From positions 1 through 64,000 of the forward strand of contig DMXM01000003.1 of the NCBI GenBank assembly GCA_003482905.1: DNA of 64,000 nucleotides, written 5' to 3'. The stretch comes from Elusimicrobiota bacterium (GTDB lineage: Bacteria > Elusimicrobiota > Elusimicrobia > Elusimicrobiales > UBA9959). Shown here one piece after another: positions 34,036-43,558 of this stretch; position 1 is the stretch's first letter, and each line of letters begins with the position of its first letter. The notes below the pieces were generated by a model. The model saw only the letters and a program-made list of their open reading frames with translations, was not told where the DNA came from and did no database searches. A program made the position numbers and the translations under genes.

Positions 34036-37000
34036 TCAGTTTTCAAGGGTATGAGCTACTACGGCTATATCGGACAGGGGGTCGTCCACGGCGGAAATAT
34101 TTATGCCGTCGCCGGATTTAGACGGCAGGAACGAGAGCCGGGGCCCGAAAGCCTGACGCCAGCCGCCTATAACCTTGGGCTCCACAACGGCCCCTGGCAG
34201 GAACAGGACCTCAAGGTCCTCCCCCTTCTGTGTTACGGAGCGCACTAACTTTCTAGCCAGCGCTTTTTTCAGGCGGATAAGCTCCACCAGGTTCTTCAGG
34301 GGTCCGGGCGCGGGGCCCGAGATGTCCTCCAGGTCCTTCAGCAGCCCGGCCAACTCCGCTTGTTTCGCGTTAAGCAGCTTCTTATAGAAGTTAAGCCGCT
34401 CCATATCGTCGCCCACATAATCCTCGGGGATGAAAGCCGGCACAAGCAGGTCCATTTTGGGCTCGGGCAGTTCGCGCGCGCCGGCGCGGCCTTTTATGCG
34501 GTCTATTTCCCCGTTCAAGAGCTTGATGTACATCTCAAGGCCTATCGAATTTATAAAGCCGTGCTGGCGCAGCCCCAGCAGCTCCCCCGCGCCGCGTATC
34601 TCCAGGTCGCGCATGGCCAGGCGGAAGCCGGAACCCAGTTCCGTAAATTCCTCCAGCGCCGATAGGCGCCGCACGGCGTCCTCGCTGATGGGGGCCGGCT
34701 CGTCGTTGCCCTCCGCCCTGGATTTCAAAAGCTGCGCCTTCTGTTTTAGCCGCTCCGCGCCGGTCTTCATCCAGCCGGGATAAAAAAGGTAGCAATAGGC
34801 CTTCTGTTTTTCGCGGCCTATGCGCCCGCGCAGCTGGTAAAGCTGGGCCAGGCCCATTTCGTGGGCGTTCTCCACCAGCAGGGTGTTCACACTGGGGATA
34901 TCCAGGCCGGATTCTATGATGGTGGTGGCCATCAGCACGTCATACTTGCGGTTGAGGAAGTCCCACATGGCCTTTTCCACCGCGTCCGCGCGCATCTGGC
35001 CGTGTATCACGGCTATGCGCAGTTCCGGCATGAGTTTTTTCAGGTAGGCTTTGCGGCTCTCTATGGTCTGCACGCGGTTGTGCACGTAATAAACCTGGCC
35101 GCCGCGCGCCAGTTCGTAGGTGACGGCCTCGGCCGCGCTTTTTTCCGTAAAAGGCCGCACAAAAGTAGAAATAGCCTGGCGTCCCACCGGAGCGCTTTCG
35201 ATAACGGACATGGACTTAAGGGAGGACAACGACTGATAGAGCGTGCGCGGGATGGGTGTGGCGCTCATCAGCAGGCAGTGCACGCCTTTGGCGGCCGCCT
35301 TTATTTTATCCTTGTCTTTCACCCCGAAGCGGTGCTCCTCGTCAGCCACCATAAGGCCGAGAGCGGAGAACTCCACGTCCTTCTGCAACAGGCGGTGCGT
35401 GCCAACTATTATATCCACCTTGCCGCGGGCCAGGTCCGCCAGTATCTTTTTCTGCTCGGCCGGCGGAACAAAGCGGGAGATGACGCGGATGTTCACCGGG
35501 AAGCCGGCGAAGCGCTTGGTGAAATTCCTCGCGTGCTGGTCGGCCAGGATGGTGGTGGGCACCAATATGGCCGCCTGCCGGCCGTTGGCCACGGCGCGCA
35601 TGGCGGCCCGCATGGCCACCTCGGTCTTGCCGAAACCCACGTCGCCGGCCACCAGGCGGTTCATGGGCATTTCAGACTCCAGGTCGGCCAGCACCTCGGC
35701 TATGGCGCGGGCCTGGTCGGGGGTCTCGTCGAAAGGGAAGGAGGCCGCGAACTCGTCCTCCAAGTGCCCGCCGTGCGGCAGGGCGGCCGTCTTGGAAGCC
35801 GCGCGCTCGGCCTCAAGCTTTAAAATGTCCAGCGCCAGGGCCTCCACCTCTTTCTTCACCCGGCCCTTCATCTCCGTCCAGGTCTTGGTGTCCATGTGGG
35901 ACAGGCGCGGCACCTTGCCCTCGGAGCTTATATATTTCTGCACGTGGGTAAAGTCGTGCAGGGGCACCATTAATTTATCTCCGCGCGCGTACTCCAGGTA
36001 GAGGCAGTCGGAATCCTCCACCCGCTCGCCGTAGGCGTTCCTGAAAAAAGCTTTTTTTATGCCGAGGTAGCGGCCCACGCCGTAATCCTCGTGCACTATG
36101 AAGTCCCCGGTCTTAAGGTCCGTCCACTTGAAGAATTTATTCTTGGGCTTTATAGAAGCCGGGTCGAACCTGTAACGGCGCCGGAAGAGTTCCGAGGAGG
36201 TTATAACGGCGGTCTTCGAGGGCGCGTGGACAAAACCCTCCTCTATATAGCCGGTGGAGATGGAAACCAGGCCGCCGGCCCCCTCGTCGGCCAGGGACTC
36301 GGCCAGGCGCTCCGATTCGCCGCGGTTAATGCAGAAAAGCTTAACCGACAGGCCGGTCTTTTTAAGGCGTTTCAGTTCCCCGGCCAGCAGCTTGATGTCC
36401 GAATTAAAATTCAAGTTGGAGGCCGCGCCGAAATCGGTTTCCGCGCCGCCGGCGCCCAGAATGCCGAAGCTGTAAATTTCCCCGGCGCCGGTCTCCGGCG
36501 CTTCGGGCAGGGCCGCGTCCAGGAACAGCTTCCACTCCGGCCCGGCGCAGGCTGAAAGCGGCCGCCCGGTTCCGCCGAAGATATTGGGCGGCACGTCCAC
36601 GCTTTCCAGGAAATCCGAGGTGTGCTGGGTGTCTATCTCGAAATAGCGGATACTGTCCAGTTTTTTATCCGAAAAGAAAAGGCGCACCGGCTTTTCAAAG
36701 CCCGGCGCATAAAAGTCGACCACCGAGCCGCGCGCGGCGAACTGCCCCTTCTCCTCAACGAATGAGGTCCTTTCGTAACCGGCCTTTATAAAAAGGTCCA
36801 GCGAGGCCCCCCTTTCATAGGAGTGCCCCTGCCTGAAATAGAAGCGCAGCGCGGCGTAAGCCTCCCCCGCCATCAACGGCTCGGCCAGGGCCTGCGGCGA
36901 GGCCACGTGGATATAATTTTTGCCGGGTTCAGGGGAATAGAGGGCACGCATGGCCCTGGCGCGTTCGGAACTGTCGGCGCCCCAGAGGCATACCTCGAAA

Positions 37001-37176
37001 GGCGGCAGGTCTTTGATAAGGCCGGAAAGAGAATTGAAAGCGTGCTGCCAGGAGACAAGGACGTCCTCGCCGGCGGCGGCGACCAGCATATTCGACGGGG
37101 CCCTTTCACAGGCCTTCAGCGCGAACCAGGCTTTGGCGCTCAGATTGGGCGCACCCTTGATAACTTTAACGGTCAT
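34036..37176 (-). CDS. mfd: Transcription-repair coupling factor
   Basis: A 1046-aa protein, slightly shorter than E. coli Mfd (1148 aa). It starts with the UvrB-like domain (reduced), then the CarD-like RNA-polymerase-interacting domain (KWTDLKTGDFIVHEDYGVGRYLG), the RecG-like translocase with GDVGFGKTEVAMRAA (Walker A), VADEEHRFGV (Walker B), SATPIPRTLYQSL and IIESGLDIPSVNTL, and the TRCF C-terminal domain. It removes stalled RNA polymerase and recruits UvrA. It is divergent from alr with only 35 bp between them. The start has no Shine-Dalgarno. Confidence 0.97.
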   Translation of the reverse strand: MTVKVIKGAPNLSAKAWFALKACERAPSNMLVAAAGEDVLVSWQHAFNSLSGLIKDLPPFEVCLWGADSSERARAMRALYSPEPGKNYIHVASPQALAEPLMAGEAYAALRFYFRQGHSYERGASLDLFIKAGYERTSFVEEKGQFAARGSVVDFYAPGFEKPVRLFFSDKKLDSIRYFEIDTQHTSDFLESVDVPPNIFGGTGRPLSACAGPEWKLFLDAALPEAPETGAGEIYSFGILGAGGAETDFGAASNLNFNSDIKLLAGELKRLKKTGLSVKLFCINRGESERLAESLADEGAGGLVSISTGYIEEGFVHAPSKTAVITSSELFRRRYRFDPASIKPKNKFFKWTDLKTGDFIVHEDYGVGRYLGIKKAFFRNAYGERVEDSDCLYLEYARGDKLMVPLHDFTHVQKYISSEGKVPRLSHMDTKTWTEMKGRVKKEVEALALDILKLEAERAASKTAALPHGGHLEDEFAASFPFDETPDQARAIAEVLADLESEMPMNRLVAGDVGFGKTEVAMRAAMRAVANGRQAAILVPTTILADQHARNFTKRFAGFPVNIRVISRFVPPAEQKKILADLARGKVDIIVGTHRLLQKDVEFSALGLMVADEEHRFGVKDKDKIKAAAKGVHCLLMSATPIPRTLYQSLSSLKSMSVIESAPVGRQAISTFVRPFTEKSAAEAVTYELARGGQVYYVHNRVQTIESRKAYLKKLMPELRIAVIHGQMRADAVEKAMWDFLNRKYDVLMATTIIESGLDIPSVNTLLVENAHEMGLAQLYQLRGRIGREKQKAYCYLFYPGWMKTGAERLKQKAQLLKSRAEGNDEPAPISEDAVRRLSALEEFTELGSGFRLAMRDLEIRGAGELLGLRQHGFINSIGLEMYIKLLNGEIDRIKGRAGARELPEPKMDLLVPAFIPEDYVGDDMERLNFYKKLLNAKQAELAGLLKDLEDISGPAPGPLKNLVELIRLKKALARKLVRSVTQKGEDLEVLFLPGAVVEPKVIGGWRQAFGPRLSFLPSKSGDGINISAVDDPLSDIAVVAHTLEN

Positions 37177-37191
37177 GCAATACAGTAATGA

Positions 37192-37197
37192 TATAAT
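37192..37197 (+). promoter_or_regulatory. -10 box of alr in a 35-bp divergent gap
   Basis: TATAAT, 14 nt before the alr ATG. The -35 would lie inside the first codons of mfd, so the two divergent promoters must overlap. Confidence 0.5.
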
Positions 37198-37211
37198 TTT
37201 CTCAACGAACT

Positions 37212-38285
37212 ATGCTTAAGTGGGTTGAAATAGATTTAAAGTCGATGGCCGGCAACGTGAGGGCCATAAAAAAGGCCCTCTCCCCTGGCGTGCTGTTCAT
37301 GGCCGCCGTGAAAGCGGATGGTTACGGCCATGGCGCCGCCGCGGCGGCTAAAACGGCGCTTGCCAACGGCGCCGACTCCGTCGGTGTGCTTACCGCCGAC
37401 GAAGGCGCGGCGCTCAGGAGCGCCCTGCCGAAAACCCCTATCCATTTGCTCGCCCCCTCCCTGCCTGAAGAAGCGCCGCTTATAGTGAAGACCGGCCTTG
37501 TGCCGACAGCCGACTCTCTGGCCTTTATAAAAGCGCTGGACCGCGCGGCAAAGAAGAAGATCTCCTACCACCTAGACATAGACCTGGGCCTTGGCCGCTG
37601 GGGGGTGCAGCCGGCGGCCGCGGCGGCCATATTGAAAGATGCCGTAAAATTTAAGAAAGCGGTCCCTTACGGTCTGTCCGCGCACCTGGCCTACAGGCCC
37701 GCCCAGAACATGACGGAGACCGAGGAAAGACTTTCGACTTTCAGCGCGCTGGCGCAGGAACTGCGCGCGTTGGCGCCCGGCCTGAAGGCGCACGCGGCCA
37801 ACAGCTCCATCCTAAGCGATTTTCCGCACTGGCAGCTGGATATGGTGCGCGTGGGGAACCTGATGTACGGGATCTACCCCACCGACATTTATAAGAAAAA
37901 AAAGCAGGGCCCGCCCCTGCCCGGCCTGGGCCGGCCATGGCAGTTCTATGCCAGGATAATTTCAGTAAAGAATGTGAAGAAAGGTGAATCGCTGGGCTAT
38001 GCCGGCGAATTTACGGCCCAACGCGCCATGCGCCTGGCCACCATACCAGCCGGCTATTCCGACGGGCTCACCATGGAACCTACGGAAAACCACATCCGCA
38101 TAACTTCCGGCTTTCAGTATTGGGGCGTAATAAACGGCAAGAGGGCCTGGTTCACCGGCAAAACTGGCATAGCGCACACCATGCTGGACGTCACCGATAT
38201 CCCAGAGGCCGTCATCGGCACCCCTGTAGCCCTGCACGTGCGCCGCACCGCCGCCAACGCCAGGATCCCGCGCATCTACAAATAG
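37212..38285 (+). CDS. alr: Alanine racemase
   Basis: A 357-aa PLP enzyme that makes D-alanine for peptidoglycan. The PLP lysine is in AVKADGYGHG (about residue 34). The other catalytic Tyr lies in LGYAGEF, with the GYSDG motif following and MLDVTD as the C-terminal beta-domain run. The fold-III TIM barrel and C-terminal beta domain are full length. D-Ala ligase (ddl) lies 8 kb away. It is followed by the long inverted repeat at 38287. Confidence 0.95.
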   Translation: MLKWVEIDLKSMAGNVRAIKKALSPGVLFMAAVKADGYGHGAAAAAKTALANGADSVGVLTADEGAALRSALPKTPIHLLAPSLPEEAPLIVKTGLVPTADSLAFIKALDRAAKKKISYHLDIDLGLGRWGVQPAAAAAILKDAVKFKKAVPYGLSAHLAYRPAQNMTETEERLSTFSALAQELRALAPGLKAHAANSSILSDFPHWQLDMVRVGNLMYGIYPTDIYKKKKQGPPLPGLGRPWQFYARIISVKNVKKGESLGYAGEFTAQRAMRLATIPAGYSDGLTMEPTENHIRITSGFQYWGVINGKRAWFTGKTGIAHTMLDVTDIPEAVIGTPVALHVRRTAANARIPRIYK

Positions 38286-38286
38286 T

Positions 38287-38376
38287 TTGGGGACGCTGCT
38301 TACTTTCTTACTTATTGAGATGTGAGACAGGTTGTTTTACGCTTGGAATAAGTAAGAAAGTAAGCAGCGTCCCCAA
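38287..38376. repeat. Perfect 30-bp inverted repeat with 30-nt loop
   Basis: Left arm TTGGGGACGCTGCTTACTTT and 10 more bases (38287-38316); right arm is its exact complement (38347-38376). It lies between the convergent alr and PBP1A genes, so it can act as a two-way terminator. The unchanged arms and GGGGACGCTGCTTAC motif resemble REP/BIME-type units moved by RAYT transposases; no such transposase is in the window. Confidence 0.75.
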
Positions 38377-38382
38377 TCCCTA

Positions 38383-40512
38383 TCAATGCTGCACGTCGCA
38401 GAATTCTTTGGGCTCGGTGCCTTTTATGAAGGCCTCGAGGATCTTTTTCTTGCAGGTGGGCAGCGCCAGTTTTCCGGTCTCCTGGTCCACCGTCACGAAC
38501 ACTATGCCGTCCGGCACCGGGAAGTCGCGCACGGGCTGGTCTTTGAGTACTGTCTCCATTATCTCCGTCCACCAGGGCACCACGGTGCCGCCGCCGGTCC
38601 AGTCCTTCATCGGCAGCGATATAAAATCATCATAGCCCATCCAGGCGGAGGCCGTCAGGTCCGGCGTCATGCCTATAAACCACATATCCTTGGAATCCTG
38701 GCTGGTGCCTGTTTTGCCGGCCACCGGGCGCTTCAGGCGCGAGGCGTAGGAGCCGGTACCGCGTTGCACCACGCCCTTCATCATGTTCACCAGCACGTAG
38801 GAAAGTTGCGGCGAGAAGCTTTCGCTTTCTTCGGGCACCGCCTCCTCCAGCACGCGCCCCTGGTTGTCGGTGACCTTCAGCACGCCGAAAGGCGCCACAT
38901 GGATGCCGCCGTTGGCGAAAGTGGAGAAGGAACTGGCCATTTCCATCTGCGTCACCAGGGAGGTGCCGAGCCCTATCGAGGGCACGGCCTCCAGATTGCG
39001 CTTTATGCCGGCCCGGTGCCCCACGTCGGCCACCAGGGTGGGCCCCACCCTTGTGACCAGGTAGATGGACGCCAGGTTGCGCGAAAGCTCCAGTCCCCGG
39101 CGCAGGGTTATGCGGCCCTGCGTTTTCCCGTCGAAGTCGCTGGGCACCCAGATCTTGAAATCCTTGTTGCCGATAAAAGGCTGTATGGCCAGGTCTATGG
39201 CGTACTGGTCCGTAGCGCCCTCCAGCAGGCGCCAGTCCTTGCCGTCGTAATAATAGGCCATCGGCGAATCTTCGACGATGGTGGCCGGGGTATAGCCGTT
39301 CATCAGCGCCGCCATCCACACCATGGGTTTAAAGGTGGACCCCGCCTGTCGCGCGGCCTGGGTGGCGCGGTTGAATTTGCTGTCGCGGTAATTGCGGCCG
39401 CCTATCATGGCCTTTATGGCGCCGGTCCTGTTGTCCAGTATGACAAAAGCGCCCTGCAGGCTGACGGGGGCTTTCGCCGCGTCTTCGGCCTTCCCCTCCT
39501 CCGCCGGCTCGCGGCTTTTGGCGGCGTCGGCGTCGTACTTGGCCAGGTTCTTCTCCATGATATCTTCCGCCGGCACCTGCATGGCCAGGTCCAGCGTGGT
39601 ATAGATCCTCATGCCGCCTTTCCAGAGCTGGTCCACCCCGTAGCGGGGCTCAAGCTGCTGGCGCACGTACTCCACGAAATAAGCCGCGTGGCTGGCGAAC
39701 AGCGTGGACTTCTCGGTGGGGATGGGCTCCAGGGCGGCGGCCTCGGCCTCTTTCTCACCTATAAAACGTTCGTCTTTCATCCGCTGCAGCACCAGGCGGC
39801 GGCGCTGCCTGGCCTTCTCCGCGTTATTGAAAGGGGAGAAGCGTTCCGGCGAGGGGATCAGGCCGGTAAGCAGGGCGCATTCGCCCAGCGTCATCTCGGA
39901 AACGTCCTTGCCGAAATAAAGCTTGGAGGCGGACTGCACGCCGTAAACCCCGTTGCCCAGATAGATCTGGTTGAGGTACAGCGCCAGGATCTCCTGTTTG
40001 GAGAAATTCCGCTCTATCTGCAGGGCCAGGATCATTTCCTTCAGCTTCCGGGTGATGGTTTTCTCGGGCTTGAGGAAGATAAGCTTGGACAACTGCTGCG
40101 TCAGCGTGGAACCGCCCTGCGCGCTGCGCCTGTGCAGGATGTCGCGCAGCAGGGCGCGCATGATGCCGCGCGGGGAAATGCCCCAGTGGCGGAAGAAGTT
40201 CTGGTCTTCCATGGCTATCACGGCGTTCTGCATGTCCACCGGGATCTTGGAGAGCGGCAGGATAGCGCGCTTTTCCACCGAGAACTCCGCGATCACCTGA
40301 TTATTGACGTCGTACACGTAGGTGGCAAGGGACGGCGTGTACTCGTCCAGCTTGTCGATGGAAGGGATGTCGGAGAGCACCTTGCGCATCATAAGCGAGG
40401 CGGCCAGGATGAGGACGGCCGAAACCGCGCCTATGAGGTACACGGCCTTCAATACCAGTTCGCGGGCCGAAAGCCCGTCAATATGGTCCAGGAAACTGCG
40501 GACGAAATTCAT
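38383..40512 (-). CDS. Class A penicillin-binding protein (PBP1A)
   Basis: A 709-aa bifunctional peptidoglycan synthase: one N-terminal helix, GT51 transglycosylase (EDQNFFRHWG, GGSTLTQQLSK), a connecting domain, and a transpeptidase with SxxK in GSTFKP (serine nucleophile), SxN in LSRNL and KTG in GKTGTSQD. It polymerises and crosslinks glycan strands in the periplasm. A short insertion with acidic KSREPAEEGKAEDAAK precedes the transpeptidase domain. The -10 box TATAAT (40526-40521) is 8 nt before the ATG and no Shine-Dalgarno is present. Confidence 0.95.
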   Translation of the reverse strand: MNFVRSFLDHIDGLSARELVLKAVYLIGAVSAVLILAASLMMRKVLSDIPSIDKLDEYTPSLATYVYDVNNQVIAEFSVEKRAILPLSKIPVDMQNAVIAMEDQNFFRHWGISPRGIMRALLRDILHRRSAQGGSTLTQQLSKLIFLKPEKTITRKLKEMILALQIERNFSKQEILALYLNQIYLGNGVYGVQSASKLYFGKDVSEMTLGECALLTGLIPSPERFSPFNNAEKARQRRRLVLQRMKDERFIGEKEAEAAALEPIPTEKSTLFASHAAYFVEYVRQQLEPRYGVDQLWKGGMRIYTTLDLAMQVPAEDIMEKNLAKYDADAAKSREPAEEGKAEDAAKAPVSLQGAFVILDNRTGAIKAMIGGRNYRDSKFNRATQAARQAGSTFKPMVWMAALMNGYTPATIVEDSPMAYYYDGKDWRLLEGATDQYAIDLAIQPFIGNKDFKIWVPSDFDGKTQGRITLRRGLELSRNLASIYLVTRVGPTLVADVGHRAGIKRNLEAVPSIGLGTSLVTQMEMASSFSTFANGGIHVAPFGVLKVTDNQGRVLEEAVPEESESFSPQLSYVLVNMMKGVVQRGTGSYASRLKRPVAGKTGTSQDSKDMWFIGMTPDLTASAWMGYDDFISLPMKDWTGGGTVVPWWTEIMETVLKDQPVRDFPVPDGIVFVTVDQETGKLALPTCKKKILEAFIKGTEPKEFCDVQH

Positions 40513-40520
40513 TAGTAATG

Positions 40521-40526
40521 ATTATA
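40521..40526 (-). promoter_or_regulatory. -10 box, leaderless-type promoter of PBP1A
   Basis: TATAAT on the minus strand, 8 nt before the start codon. Confidence 0.5.
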
Positions 40527-40596
40527 TAACAAGGCCGACCCGCGCCGCGAGGCCCGGTCTTTTCCCTCTTCGATAAAAATGATACATTTAGACCAT

Positions 40597-41400
40597 ATGA
40601 AAAGACTTTTACCTCTTGTCTGCGCCGCCCTGCTGGCCCCCGCCTGCTCCAACAAGGACGGGAAAGTAGTGGCGCGCGTGGGTTCCGAAAAAATAACGGA
40701 GAGCTACCTGCAGGAAAAATTCATGGAGATCAGCCCGGCGGCCCAGGCCTACCTGGCCACCAAGCCCGGCCGCAGGCAGTTCCTGGACGTGCTCATCCAC
40801 GAGCGCCTGATGCTGCTGGCCGCCAAAAAAAGCCGGGTGGCGGCGGGCAAGGACTACAAGGACCGGATGAAGCAGAAAGAAGCCGAGCTGCGCCAGAACC
40901 TCGGTGAATACAAGGATTTCATGCTCACAAAGATGTGGGTGGAAGATATGCGCGCGGGCGAACTGAACGTGACCGACGCCGAAGTAGAGGAGTACTACCA
41001 GAAATATCCGTATAAGGTCACGCTGGCCCACATCCTGCTGCCCAGCTACGAAGAGGCCGAAAAAGTCGTCGCGAAGATCAAGGCCGGGGCCGATTTCGAG
41101 CGTACCGCCAAAGAATATTCCCTGGACAAGGAAGCCGTGCGCCTGCCGCCGGTGATGTACGGGGAATTCATGCAGGAGCTGGAGGATATGGCCTTCAAGA
41201 TGCGCGTCGGGGAGACGCAGGGCATCGTAAAGACCCCCATGGGTTTCCACATAATAAAAAAGCTGGCCCAGGACAGGGCCGAAAGGGTACCCTCGCTGGA
41301 AAGGGTGCGCAAGATCCTTGAAAAAAAGAAATTCGACGGTTACCTGGCGAAGTTCCAGGAGAAAGCCAAAGTGGAGGTACTCGATGAAAACTACAAATAA
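40597..41400 (+). CDS. Parvulin-type peptidyl-prolyl isomerase, exported (lipoprotein-like)
   Basis: A 267-aa protein. The leader MKRLLPLVCAALLAPACSNKD looks like a lipoprotein signal with Cys at about residue 17, though the lipobox (APAC) is not ideal. A SurA_N-like helical part follows, then a parvulin domain from YKVTLAHILLPSYEEAE to TPMGFHIIKKL. It folds periplasmic or outer-membrane clients. The next parvulin gene overlaps by 17 bp, so they are coupled. A TACATT box (40583-40588) is 8 nt before the ATG. Confidence 0.85.
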   Translation: MKRLLPLVCAALLAPACSNKDGKVVARVGSEKITESYLQEKFMEISPAAQAYLATKPGRRQFLDVLIHERLMLLAAKKSRVAAGKDYKDRMKQKEAELRQNLGEYKDFMLTKMWVEDMRAGELNVTDAEVEEYYQKYPYKVTLAHILLPSYEEAEKVVAKIKAGADFERTAKEYSLDKEAVRLPPVMYGEFMQELEDMAFKMRVGETQGIVKTPMGFHIIKKLAQDRAERVPSLERVRKILEKKKFDGYLAKFQEKAKVEVLDENYK

Positions 41401-42484
41401 ACTCGCTCTCGCCGCCGCCCTGTGCGCCTGCGCGCTGACGGCCCAGGCCAAAGTGGTGGAGGAACTGGCCGCCAGCGTCAATAACGAGCCGGTCACCATT
41501 TCGGACTACAACCGGGCCAAAGAGGCCCTGGCCGAGCAGTACGCCGCGGCCATGCCCGACTTCTTCAAGCAGCCTAACGCCGGCGAACAGCTGGCCAAGG
41601 CCGCCCTGGACAAGCTTGTGGACGAGGCCCTGCTCCGCCAGAAAGCGGAGCTGATGAAGATAAAGGTTTACGAACGCGAACTGGAGAACGGCGTGGCCGA
41701 GATCCGCAAGCGCTTCTCCCGCGCGCCCGGCGGGGAGGCCCTGTCCACCGAAAAAGCCGAGGCGGCCTTCCGCGACGAGCTTAAGAAGGAAGGCGTGACC
41801 ATGGAGGAGTTCCGGGAGCGCATCCGGCGCCAGCTGATGGTGCAGAAACTGGTGCAGGACACCGTAAGGACCCGCGCCAAAATGCCCGGCGACGCCGAGA
41901 CCAAAGCCTATTTCGACAACATCAACCGGGTACTCGGCGGCCGGGAGGCCGACATAAAAGGCCTGGACGAGGAAGCCATGCAGGACCTGCTGGCCGTGGC
42001 CGGCCGCTTCAAGGAGCTTACCTCCGAGCGCCTGCGCCTGCGCCATGTGCTTATAAAGCTGAAGGAAGGCGCCGCCCCGGAAGAGAAAAAAGCCGCCCAG
42101 GCCAAAGCCGTGGCGCTGCGCAAAAGCCTCGACGGCGGCCTGGACTTTGACGAGGCCGTGGAAAAGAATTCCGACGACAAAGAAAGCGCCGGCCGCGCCG
42201 GCGACCTCGGCTACGTGGTAAAAGGCATGCTTCCGGCTGAAGTGGAAGCCGCAGCCTTCAAGATGCAGGTGGGCGAGAACTCCCAGCCGGTGGAAAGCAA
42301 GTTCGGCTGGCATATACTGCGCCTGGAAGAAAAACGCGCCGCCCAGAAACTCCGCTACGAGGCCGTAAAGGAAGACCTGGAGCAGGTGCTCTCCCAGAAC
42401 GCCTTCGCCACCGAGCTCGGCTCTTATATAAAAGAACTCCGCAAGGACGCGAAGATCCAGATATTTATCGCCGACAAGAAATAG
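41384..42484 (+). CDS. SurA-like periplasmic isomerase
   Basis: A 366-aa protein with a Sec signal (MKTTNKLALAAALCACALTAQA). A SurA N-terminal helical domain (VVEELAASVNNEPVTISDYNRAK, LVDEALLRQKAE) is followed by one parvulin domain (LRLRHVLIKLKEG to FGWHILRLEEK). SurA-type chaperones carry unfolded outer-membrane proteins through the periplasm, which fits with the PorV-like barrel in this genome. GGAGG lies 7 nt before the ATG. Only one PPIase domain is seen where E. coli SurA has two. Confidence 0.88.
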   Translation: MKTTNKLALAAALCACALTAQAKVVEELAASVNNEPVTISDYNRAKEALAEQYAAAMPDFFKQPNAGEQLAKAALDKLVDEALLRQKAELMKIKVYERELENGVAEIRKRFSRAPGGEALSTEKAEAAFRDELKKEGVTMEEFRERIRRQLMVQKLVQDTVRTRAKMPGDAETKAYFDNINRVLGGREADIKGLDEEAMQDLLAVAGRFKELTSERLRLRHVLIKLKEGAAPEEKKAAQAKAVALRKSLDGGLDFDEAVEKNSDDKESAGRAGDLGYVVKGMLPAEVEAAAFKMQVGENSQPVESKFGWHILRLEEKRAAQKLRYEAVKEDLEQVLSQNAFATELGSYIKELRKDAKIQIFIADKK

Positions 42485-42497
42485 CGGACGGCGGCTG

Positions 42498-42558
42498 AAG
42501 CCACGGAACGGTCTGAAGGCAGGAATTTAAAAAATACCCCTTCAACTTTCCGTGGCTT
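42498..42558 (+). terminator. Terminator with long loop after the SurA-like gene
   Basis: An 11-bp stem AAGCCACGGAA/TTCCGTGGCTT with a 39-nt loop, followed by TTCTTT. Confidence 0.55.
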
Positions 42559-42590
42559 TTCTTTGCTTTCGCGGGAACGGTTCCACTTAT

Positions 42591-43556
42591 ATGAAGCCCC
42601 AAATACTGATAACGGCCGGAGACCCGCTGGGCGTAGGCCCGGAGATAACGGTAAAGGCGCTCAGGAGCGCGGCCGTGCGGAGGGCCTGCCGGCCTTTCGT
42701 AGCAGGGGACACGGCGGCCATGAAGCGGGCCGGCTGGACGCCGGCGCTTTGCCCGCTGCTCCCGGTGGACGCCCCGCGGCTGGATTTCACCAGGCCCGGG
42801 CCGACCCGCGCCGGAGGCAGGGCCTCCCTTGAGGCGGTATTGCTGGCGGCCGGACTGGTCAGGGCGGGTTTTTTCTCGGCCCTGGTGACCGCCCCCGTCT
42901 CAAAGGAGGCCTGGAAAATGGCCGGGGCCCCGGCCCCGGCGCATACGGACCTGTTCAGGCTCATAGAGAAGAAAGAGCCGCTGATGCTTTTCTCGCGCGG
43001 CAGGATAAACGCGGCCCTGGTAACGGAACACCTGCCGGTAAAAGCCCTCAGCGGGAAGATAACGCTGGCGCTGGTAAAACAAAAAGCCGCCCTTTTCCGG
43101 GCGGCCCTGGAAGCGCTGGGGCTGCGGCGGCCGGCCATAACGCTTTGCGCGCTCAATCCCCACGCCGGCGACGGCGGGGTTATAGGCCTGGAGGAAATAG
43201 AAGTTCTCCGCCCGGCCGCCGCGGGCCTCAGGGCGGGCGGCATGAGGATAAGCGGCCCCCTGCCGACCGACGCCGCCTGGGCGGAGCACCTGGCGGGGAA
43301 AAGCGACGGCCTGCTGGCCCTCTACCACGACCAGGCCCTGGCCCCTCTTAAGGTCGCCCCCGGCGCGGACAGCGCCGTGCATTGGACCTGGGGCCTTTCT
43401 TTCGCGCGGACCTCCCCGGCCCACGGCACGGCTTTCGACAGGGCCTGGCGCGCGGGGGCGGACGCCGCCGGCATGAAAGCGGCCATTCTTTTCGCCGCGC
43501 ACCTGGCGAAAAACAAAAGGCCAGCGCGGGGACCTGCCGCACGTTATTTTGGGTAA
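42591..43556 (+). CDS. pdxA: 4-hydroxythreonine-4-phosphate dehydrogenase
   Basis: A 321-aa protein of the PdxA family (vitamin B6 synthesis). Visible: ITAGDPLGVGPEI at the N-terminus, metal-binding His in APAHTDLF, ALNPHAGDGGVIG with the second His, YHDQALAPLK with the third, and RTSPAHGTAFD. It oxidises 4-phosphohydroxythreonine with NAD for PLP synthesis. The ATG at 42591 is the family start; upstream in-frame Met at 42552 lies inside the terminator. PLP is the cofactor of the nearby alanine racemase. Confidence 0.93.
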   Translation: MKPQILITAGDPLGVGPEITVKALRSAAVRRACRPFVAGDTAAMKRAGWTPALCPLLPVDAPRLDFTRPGPTRAGGRASLEAVLLAAGLVRAGFFSALVTAPVSKEAWKMAGAPAPAHTDLFRLIEKKEPLMLFSRGRINAALVTEHLPVKALSGKITLALVKQKAALFRAALEALGLRRPAITLCALNPHAGDGGVIGLEEIEVLRPAAAGLRAGGMRISGPLPTDAAWAEHLAGKSDGLLALYHDQALAPLKVAPGADSAVHWTWGLSFARTSPAHGTAFDRAWRAGADAAGMKAAILFAAHLAKNKRPARGPAARYFG

Positions 43557-43558
43557 AT

